NCBI GenBank assembly: GCA_938039305.1
Contig: CALHUZ010000592.1
Location: 1 to 13,064, forward strand
Length of the DNA: 13,064 bases
Direction of reading: 5' to 3'
From: an uncultured Saprospiraceae bacterium
GTDB lineage: Bacteria > Bacteroidota > Bacteroidia > Chitinophagales > Saprospiraceae
Both the position numbers and the translations under genes were made by a program. The stretch's first letter is position 1; each line of letters starts with the position of its first letter. The notes under the pieces were generated by a model. It saw only the letters and a program-made list of their open reading frames with translations, did not search any database and was not told the DNA's origin. Positions 7,912 to 13,064 of this stretch are shown here, in pieces.

Positions 7912-9000
7912 TTATTTTTGCGCCTTTTTTAGAAGATACAATGACAACAATCCAAACACTATGTTAGGCATCCAAACCCCCAGCAATGGTGCAAAAGACA
8001 TTGTGCTCGCGAAAGCCTCTCCAAACTTGCTGATAAAAGTAAATACAGCTCCCAACGATACTCCTAATGCTAGGTGCATCCCTAATCCTCCTCTTATCTT
8101 TCGAGTTCCTATACATGCCCCTATCAATGTGAGTATTATGATAGTGAAAGGTGCGGCTGTCCGCTTATAGGCTTCGATGCTGTAATGCTTCGTATTACTA
8201 AGGCCTTTTGCTTTCTCTGCAACAACAAATTCTCTTAATGCCGGAGTCGTCATGATCTCCATTTGCTTGCTGTGCCGCACAAAATCACTCGGGACTATAG
8301 CCAATGTGGTATCTAGTTTTTCTCCATGACCCACTGTAATATATTCATCAATGCCATCAAATGACCTCATCTCATAGTCCGAAGCAGTCCAATTGTCCTT
8401 GGCAACATTATACTTCAATTTATGCGCCTTTAAAATAGATAGTAACAACCCAGATGAATCAAAAGTCTCTAATCGAAAAGTAGACAGAGTCGAATCCCTC
8501 GAGCGGAAATGATCGCAATAGATCTTTTGCTGTGGCGAGATGAAAAACTGGACGTCATTTGATAAGACGGTCTTCAGGGATCGCTTTACATATTCACTCT
8601 CAAATTCCGTTTTGTAGAAAGTACTTTTAGGGATAACGTGGTTTTCACCTATCCAGTGAAGCCCTGCGATTAGTCCTCCAGCAATGAACATGGGGCGTAA
8701 GATCCTCTTGTAGGACATACCAGTTGATAGCATTGCTATAATCTCAGAGTCTTGTGCTAATCGAGAGGTGAAAAAGATAACTGATAGGAATGCAAATAAT
8801 GGCCAAAGCTCTCCATTGATCCAAGGTATCCAGTAGAGGTAATAGTCGAAAGCAACTGTCGATATAGATAGCTTATGTCTGATGAACTTATCTATGTTCT
8901 CGCTAAGGTTCATCACGATAGCTATAGCCGTTATCATGATAATGGCAAACAAGAAAGTAATTAAGTACTTCTTTATAATATAGAAGTCTAACTTCTTCAT
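7912..9000 (-). CDS. LptF/LptG (YjgP/YjgQ) family permease
   Basis: This inner-membrane protein of 362 residues has the LptF/LptG layout. Three N-terminal membrane segments lie at about 12-32, 57-78 and 103-117. A long periplasmic beta-jellyroll region occupies about 120-265. Three C-terminal membrane segments begin at APFTIIILTLIGACIGT. The family sequence DSEIIAMLSTGMSYKRILRP (84-103) is the cytoplasmic coupling helix region that contacts the LptB ATPase. The complex extracts LPS from the inner membrane and feeds it to the periplasmic bridge. I cannot tell F from G by eye. The ATG at 9000 overlaps the TGA of the upstream glycosyltransferase by 4 bases (ATGA), so the permease is translationally coupled to glycan genes. 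Confidence 0.92.
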   Translation of the reverse strand: MKKLDFYIIKKYLITFLFAIIMITAIAIVMNLSENIDKFIRHKLSISTVAFDYYLYWIPWINGELWPLFAFLSVIFFTSRLAQDSEIIAMLSTGMSYKRILRPMFIAGGLIAGLHWIGENHVIPKSTFYKTEFESEYVKRSLKTVLSNDVQFFISPQQKIYCDHFRSRDSTLSTFRLETFDSSGLLLSILKAHKLKYNVAKDNWTASDYEMRSFDGIDEYITVGHGEKLDTTLAIVPSDFVRHSKQMEIMTTPALREFVVAEKAKGLSNTKHYSIEAYKRTAAPFTIIILTLIGACIGTRKIRGGLGMHLALGVSLGAVFTFISKFGEAFASTMSFAPLLGVWMPNIVFGLLSLYLLKKAQK

Positions 9001-10115
9001 TCTTTAAATAGAACGCTTTGTATCAATATCTTCATCTTCATTCGCCAAGTTAAGTGCTTTTCAGCATAAGCTCTCGCGGCGATTGACATCGTCTTCGCAT
9101 CAGCTTGCTTTAAAAAACTAACGATTGCTTCTATGTTTATGGGTCCTTCTTTCGCCCCAACTTGATGTATGAAGGATAAATCATCGGTGAAATCAGTCTC
9201 TTCCCCTGCAAGGACAAATGGTAATCCACGTCCCACATACTCTCTATGCTTTAATGAGCTATCTATCCGGACACCTTTTCTAAATAGTCCTAAAGTACCT
9301 ATGCCTATGTCAGCATCATCAAAACTCGCATCCAAATCTGCTCCAACTAAAACGCCTTCAAAATCAACATACTTCTCTAAATCAAAATTTTTGACAAGTT
9401 GCTTAAGATCTTTTTCAACTGGGCCAGTACCAACTATTTTTAATCGCACATCCTTTTTACCAGTACTTACATATTGATGAAGCCCTTGAATTAATCTATC
9501 AAGCCCATGCCAATACTGCCACTTACCAATTGCCAAAAATGTCCATCGTCCGATAGACTTTTTTGGGCTTCTTATTTTCACATTTTCCAAACTAATTCCA
9601 TTTGAAAAGGGGAATGTCGGTATTCCAAATATTTCAATTTCCTTACCAGAATGAAGTATATAGTCTACATGTTTTTTCAACTGAGAGCTTAATGCTCCAT
9701 CCACTAACATTACTAATTTTCCAGATATACCCTTCCATTCTTTTGAGTAAGGATACGTTGGCATATCAATTAAGATCTTTGCCTTAGGGTTAATCTTTTT
9801 TATAGTTTTTAGGAACCGTAAAAAAGAAAGTGTTGCTACTCCATGTCTAATTATAATCTGGGTATACCCCTCAAGTAGTTCATGAGGCAGATAATCAAAG
9901 AATCGCCATTTAAAATATACATTGGGACCACTTGATTTAAGTTTAAAAACAACTTTGCTGTTTAGGTAAATATACCGGTCATCGTGTATGACGTAGTCAA
10001 TTTTCACTTTGTTGTGAGTGAAACCGTCTATCTGCCCTATGAGTTTATTAACCACGCCTATATTAGACTTGTCGCTTTTGTCTACTCTATAGATCAGCAA
10101 TATTTTTCTGCTCAT
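8997..10115 (-). CDS. GT-B glycosyltransferase (GT1/GT4-like)
   Basis: The 372-residue cytoplasmic or membrane-associated protein looks like a two-domain GT-B glycosyltransferase. The N-terminal half starts MSRKILLIYRV and is poorly conserved, as is usual for the acceptor domain. The C-terminal donor domain has FLAIGKWQYWHGLDRLIQGL, then LKIVGTGP, VDFEGVL, DIGIGTL, and SSLKHREYVGRGLPFVLA at 286-303. That last segment stands where GT4 enzymes have the E-x7-E motif, and here only E292 is obvious, so the motif is modified. The gene's ATG shares one base with the stop of the FemAB-like gene (TAATG), and its own stop overlaps lptF. The sugar and acceptor cannot be read from sequence. Confidence 0.85.
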   Translation of the reverse strand: MSRKILLIYRVDKSDKSNIGVVNKLIGQIDGFTHNKVKIDYVIHDDRYIYLNSKVVFKLKSSGPNVYFKWRFFDYLPHELLEGYTQIIIRHGVATLSFLRFLKTIKKINPKAKILIDMPTYPYSKEWKGISGKLVMLVDGALSSQLKKHVDYILHSGKEIEIFGIPTFPFSNGISLENVKIRSPKKSIGRWTFLAIGKWQYWHGLDRLIQGLHQYVSTGKKDVRLKIVGTGPVEKDLKQLVKNFDLEKYVDFEGVLVGADLDASFDDADIGIGTLGLFRKGVRIDSSLKHREYVGRGLPFVLAGEETDFTDDLSFIHQVGAKEGPINIEAIVSFLKQADAKTMSIAARAYAEKHLTWRMKMKILIQSVLFKE

Positions 10116-11077
10116 TATATTCTATTGAGCAGATGAAGTAATATGTATATGAGCTTATTAGATGTTCTTGTGATCCGATGATATGGAACATGGCTTCCGC
10201 CAAATGATCTAAAGAAAGAATCAACTCCTTCAATCATACTTCCTTCAAAATCAAAAGTTGTCTTACCCATTTCTTTTGCCTGCTTGATACATTTCCAAAT
10301 CAAGCTACTTACTGCGCCACCAGCCTCAGGGCCAACACGACCTGTGAGCATTAGGTAAGCAGTATCTGAATCAAAAGTCATATAAACACCAGCAACAGAT
10401 TTTTTAGTATAATCCATAGAATCATAGGCTACAAATGATTTGTAGCTGTTTTCCTTTTCAAAATATTTATGAAGGGTCTTAAAATAGAGCTTATTGTAAG
10501 GGACTTGTAATCCTTGCTTTTGAAAAGTGCTTTCAACTAAGGCGTACATCACATCGGAGTCAGAATTAGGTTCGACACTAAATTTTGAATCTGCAATCTT
10601 TATAATATTGCGTGTCTTATCGGTGAATGATTGAAAAACATCTTGGATCTCCTGAGTAAGATCAATATGATAAGTATAGCGAGTCGACTGTTGATATCCT
10701 TTCCAATGAAGTGGTTTCCAATTAGTCCAGCGAGGATGCCCATGATAAACTTCTCGGTGAACTTTAGGCAGCCCATTTATTAATTCATATAGCACCTTTT
10801 TCTCAAAGCTTAACTTCGAAGCATTCTTTTGTTCGGAGTTAGTTAAGATGTATGGACCAAGATAAGGGGTTAACATTGGCTGAGTCAAAGTAGTCAAACC
10901 AAACTTCTTCTTTTTATAATAAGGCCAAGCACCAATAACCTTATTATCCCTAAACGCTAAAGAGACATCCCAGCTACCACCTTTTGATACTACATCCATG
11001 AATTCTGGATGATAGAAGAGAGGTAAACTTTGCTCTGATACAAAGCCGCCATATATTTTTTTGTGGCTTTGACTCAT
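10115..11077 (-). CDS. FemAB/GNAT-fold transferase (Acetyltransf_6-like)
   Basis: This 320-residue protein resembles FemAB-like GNAT-fold enzymes, which transfer acyl or aminoacyl groups and often sit in polysaccharide gene clusters. Visible landmarks are FQSFTDKTRNIIKIA in the middle, VPYNKLYFKTLHKYF, then AGVYMTFDSDTAYLMLTG, GAVSSLIWKCIKQAKEMG, and FDFEGSM at 275-281 followed by FFRSFGG near 290. This set is the C-terminal GNAT signature of the family. A longer frame from TTG at 11164 exists, but ATG at 11077 overlaps the GT2 stop by 4 bases (ATGA) and gives the natural start MSQSHKKIYGG. It may add an amino acid or acyl group to a lipid-linked glycan. The donor (aminoacyl-tRNA or acyl-CoA) cannot be told from sequence. 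Confidence 0.85.
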   Translation of the reverse strand: MSQSHKKIYGGFVSEQSLPLFYHPEFMDVVSKGGSWDVSLAFRDNKVIGAWPYYKKKKFGLTTLTQPMLTPYLGPYILTNSEQKNASKLSFEKKVLYELINGLPKVHREVYHGHPRWTNWKPLHWKGYQQSTRYTYHIDLTQEIQDVFQSFTDKTRNIIKIADSKFSVEPNSDSDVMYALVESTFQKQGLQVPYNKLYFKTLHKYFEKENSYKSFVAYDSMDYTKKSVAGVYMTFDSDTAYLMLTGRVGPEAGGAVSSLIWKCIKQAKEMGKTTFDFEGSMIEGVDSFFRSFGGSHVPYHRITRTSNKLIYILLHLLNRI

Positions 11078-11940
11078 AGGCCTATCATTCTCCTTAAGTA
11101 TGTGAAAGCCATGTGAATCTTTAATCGCCAAATTATAAACCAAAGATAAGTTTTGTCTAACCAAGACCTCTTGTTTAACCCTCGATAGTCTATACTTTCT
11201 TGAAAATTAGAAAAGCGCATCGGCATGAATTGCTTCGCCAAATAAGCCAATCTCGAGAATAGTCCCTTTTTATTGTTTTTATGTTGAATTGCGATACCAG
11301 TGAAATACTTTTCTATCGACCCTTTCAATTTTTCATAAGACTGGCCTTCATATACAACTATCGCCTGCTCTGCATACATAATCTTATATCCTTTTTTAAT
11401 GGCATTCTTCGTCCAGAGGATATCATTTCCAGAAACAAATTGATCTGCAAAATATCCTAAATCGAGAAATGCATTTTTCGGTGTCCAAAGGTTTCCTGTT
11501 GTTACACCATATCCTTTTGCGACATTCTTTTTGTTGTTAAGATAAAGCAATCCATAGGCTTTGTCTTTTAATGCTTGAGAGTTCGCGATCACCTTATATG
11601 CCCCAGCAACTATGATTCTTTCATCCGCAGTAAGTGATCTCATGGCATTATCGATCCATTTAGGGCTTGGTATACACTTGGCATCAAGAAACCCTATAAC
11701 TCTTCCTTTAGAAGCCTCTATCCCAATATTTCGTGAAATATATGGGTTAGCTGTATCCGTAGAAATCCAGAACACTGAGCTCCATTGGGGCTCTGCCTTA
11801 AAAAGCTCAATGCCTTCTGAACCACCATCTACGACTATGACTTCATAAGTATATTTAGTCTGTTGACTAAATATAGAATCAAGACACAATCGAAGATCGT
11901 TTACTTGATTCAGATGAGGTATGACGATGCTACAATCGAT
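11074..11940 (-). CDS. family 2 glycosyltransferase with a non-standard start
   Basis: This GT-A glycosyltransferase of about 288 residues begins DCSIVIPHLNQVNDLRLCLDSIFSQQ (split here: DCSIVIPHLN, then QVNDLRLCLDSIFSQQ), followed by YEVIVVDGGS. This is a standard GT2 N-terminus. Later features are SRNIGIEASKG, FLDAKCIPSPKWI (the DxD site reads D86-A-K88), TGNLWTPKNAFLDLGYF and SGNDILWTKNAIKKGYK (D173). No ATG, GTG or TTG lies before the first strand; the frame is open only back to a TAA at 11958-11956. The first usual codon is TTG at 11889, which would delete the nucleotide-binding strand. ATC at 11940, giving (M)DCSIVIP, is the best family-based start. It is the first gene of the operon. 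Confidence 0.85.
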   Translation of the reverse strand: MDCSIVIPHLNQVNDLRLCLDSIFSQQTKYTYEVIVVDGGSEGIELFKAEPQWSSVFWISTDTANPYISRNIGIEASKGRVIGFLDAKCIPSPKWIDNAMRSLTADERIIVAGAYKVIANSQALKDKAYGLLYLNNKKNVAKGYGVTTGNLWTPKNAFLDLGYFADQFVSGNDILWTKNAIKKGYKIMYAEQAIVVYEGQSYEKLKGSIEKYFTGIAIQHKNNKKGLFSRLAYLAKQFMPMRFSNFQESIDYRGLNKRSWLDKTYLWFIIWRLKIHMAFTYLRRMIGL

Positions 11941-11945
11941 ATCCT

Positions 11946-11953
11946 TAGATTTG
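11946..11953 (+). promoter_or_regulatory. candidate -7 element of the GT4 gene
   Basis: TAGATTTG matches TAnnTTTG exactly and lies about 47 bases before the putative ATC start at 12000. No TTG lies 17-21 bases upstream. It falls just upstream of the GT2 start on the opposite strand, so the two promoters of this divergent junction would overlap back to back. Confidence 0.35.
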
Positions 11954-11975
11954 TCTTATTATATAGATCTTGGTA

Positions 11976-12004
11976 CAAAGTTAATCTTAAGCTTAAGTCA
12001 TCAA
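11976..12004 (-). promoter_or_regulatory. candidate promoter of the glycan operon
   Basis: On the minus strand TTG (12004-12002) is followed by an 18-base spacer and TAACTTTG (11983-11976). This is a good Bacteroidota-type -33/-7 pair. Transcription would begin near 11970 and leave a leader of about 30 bases before the GT2 start at 11940. The spacer holds a 12-bp palindrome, and the -33 TTG overlaps the first codons of the divergent GT4 gene. Confidence 0.55.
11986..11997. repeat. 12-bp perfect palindrome, possible operator
   Basis: CTTAAGCTTAAG equals its own reverse complement. It lies inside the spacer of the candidate GT2 operon promoter and 2 bases before the putative GT4 start codon. 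A dimeric regulator bound here could control both divergent units. The sequence is also made of two CTTAAG units, so chance in AT-rich DNA cannot be excluded. Confidence 0.4.
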
Positions 12005-13064
12005 TAAAAAGCTCAAAATATTAGTTGTTACAGGATGGTATCCGAGTATTTTGGAACCTCTAAATGGAGATTTTGTCCAAGATCAAGTTAGGCTATTAAG
12101 AAATGAAGGGCTTCAGATAGATCTTGTTTATGCCGATTTAAATATCGCCTATTTGAAAGAAGGGTTTATCTCTAATCGGACCAAGGTAACAAGAGATGAT
12201 AAAAACAACAAAGACTACATTCTGACCTCTTCTTTCTGGCCTAAGAACAACTCTATCGGTCTGAGAAAATGGGTAGATAGATATTCATCTTGGGTAGCAT
12301 TTTATATTTCCCAAGAAGGGACACCTCATGTCATACATGCGCACACTTATCTAGGAGCGATGGTCGCAGAAAAAGTAAGTGAGCAGAACAATATCCCATA
12401 TATCGTTACTGAGCATTTCACAGGATGGCTTGATGGAAGTATTAGAACACTACATAATAGATTAGGAACAAAAGCTCTACGAGGAGCTAAAAAGGTTCTT
12501 GCTGTTAGTAAACAGCTCGCTAACCAATTAGAAAATCAAACGTCTCGAGATATTGATACCATTCCAAATTTTATAGACACAGAACTCTTTAAGCCATCAA
12601 TTAGAAAATCAGAAGGCTATAAAAAGATCATTTACGTAGGTGATTTGATTGGAAGAAAGCAAGTAGACTTAATCATAAGAGCCTTAGTAATTCTTGATAA
12701 ACAATATTCACTCACCATAATTGGAGAAGGCCCTTTGCAGAAAAGTCTCAAAACCTTGGTCGCCACAGAAGGTTTGAAAAATCGGGTAGTCTTCACAGGT
12801 TGTCTTTTAAAAGAGGAAGTCGCTTTACAATTACAATCTCATGACATATTAGTTCACCCAAGCAAATTAGAATCTTTTGGCCTCACAGTAATTGAAGCTC
12901 TTTGTTGCGGGCTTTCCGTTGTCGCTTTTGAAAACCTTGGAATTGAAATGATGAAAAATTTGTCTGGGCTTTACATTTGCGAAAAGCAAACGGCAAAAAG
13001 CATAGCTAGCGCTATCAACGGTGTAGTATCAAAAAAAAGAGTAAATGCTAAAACCCAAATAAGT
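12000..13064 (+). CDS. GT4-family glycosyltransferase, 3' end outside window, non-standard start
   Basis: The frame is open from 11997 to the right edge, giving 355 codons from ATC at 12000. It reads (M)NKKLKILVVTGWYPS, then NGDFVQDQV, the characteristic N-terminus of GT4 enzymes. Further on are HAHTYLGAMVAEKV, VTEHFTGWL, AKKVLAVSKQL, TIPNFIDTELF, IIYVGDLIGRKQ, LTIIGEGPLQ and VVFTGCL. HPSKLESFGLTVIEALCCG carries the E-x7-E donor-binding motif (E291 and E299). No ATG, GTG or TTG precedes the first strand. The first TTG (12051) comes after WYPS and the first ATG is at 12360, so ATC at 12000 is the family-consistent start. An in-frame TAA at 11994-11996 bars extension. The enzyme probably adds a sugar to the same surface glycan as the divergent operon. 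Confidence 0.88.
   Translation, partial: MNKKLKILVVTGWYPSILEPLNGDFVQDQVRLLRNEGLQIDLVYADLNIAYLKEGFISNRTKVTRDDKNNKDYILTSSFWPKNNSIGLRKWVDRYSSWVAFYISQEGTPHVIHAHTYLGAMVAEKVSEQNNIPYIVTEHFTGWLDGSIRTLHNRLGTKALRGAKKVLAVSKQLANQLENQTSRDIDTIPNFIDTELFKPSIRKSEGYKKIIYVGDLIGRKQVDLIIRALVILDKQYSLTIIGEGPLQKSLKTLVATEGLKNRVVFTGCLLKEEVALQLQSHDILVHPSKLESFGLTVIEALCCGLSVVAFENLGIEMMKNLSGLYICEKQTAKSIASAINGVVSKKRVNAKTQIS

Noticed and set aside
7814..8170. Open frame of 118 codons on the plus strand
   Set aside because: It lies mostly antisense to the well-supported LptF/LptG-like gene and its product shows no family motif.
9169..9477. Open frame of 102 codons on the plus strand, rich in serine and proline
   Set aside because: It is a shadow of the GT-B glycosyltransferase gene on the other strand.
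11078..11164. Upstream TTG extension of the FemAB-like gene
   Set aside because: It would overlap GT2 by about 90 bases, while the ATG at 11077 gives a clean ATGA junction like its neighbours.

Overview
The window reads as a chromosomal segment of a Bacteroidota bacterium. AT-rich DNA, candidate promoters of the TAnnTTTG type, no convincing Shine-Dalgarno sites, a DUF6089-like outer-membrane protein, a Bacteroidota-style MtaB N-terminus and a permease of the LptF/LptG family all point that way. I cannot place it below phylum with confidence. No rRNA, tRNA, CRISPR array, transposase or integrase was seen, and no stretch longer than about 130 bases lacks a gene.

Layout from left to right: (1) positions 1-75, minus strand, the first 25 codons of an mtaB-like tRNA methylthiotransferase that runs off the left edge. 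(2) Positions 203-3430, plus strand, a 1075-residue envelope protein: signal peptide, degenerate peptidase-MA-like domain, TolB-like propeller, linker, and a C-terminal Omp85/BamA-like barrel. (3) Converging on it with a 20-base gap, a minus-strand block phoH - osmC - aroA (6113 to 3451); phoH and osmC overlap by 29 bases. (4) Minus strand, a DUF6089-like barrel protein (7031-6225) and, upstream of it, an ECF sigma factor (7738-7190). A strong hairpin plus T-run lies between them, only about 16 bases before the barrel gene's ATG. (5) Minus strand, a tightly coupled glycan operon (11940 to 7912): GT2 glycosyltransferase, FemAB/GNAT-like transferase, GT-B glycosyltransferase, LptF/LptG-family permease. 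Every junction overlaps by 1 or 4 bases. (6) Positions 12000 to the right edge, plus strand, a divergent GT4 glycosyltransferase that is cut by the window.

The glycan genes in (5) and (6) form a coherent surface-polysaccharide or LPS assembly locus. The glycosyltransferases and the FemAB-like enzyme would build or decorate a lipid-linked glycan, and the Lpt-family permease would help move LPS to the outer membrane.

The most unusual point is the divergent junction at 11938-12000. Neither flanking glycosyltransferase has an ATG, GTG or TTG where family alignment demands its start. Both would begin naturally at an ATC codon. The ATC of the plus-strand gene overlaps the -33 box of a good candidate promoter for the minus-strand operon, and a 12-bp perfect palindrome sits in that promoter's spacer. 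The other notable point is the Omp85-like barrel joined to a TolB-like propeller and a protease-like domain that appears to have lost its catalytic motif.
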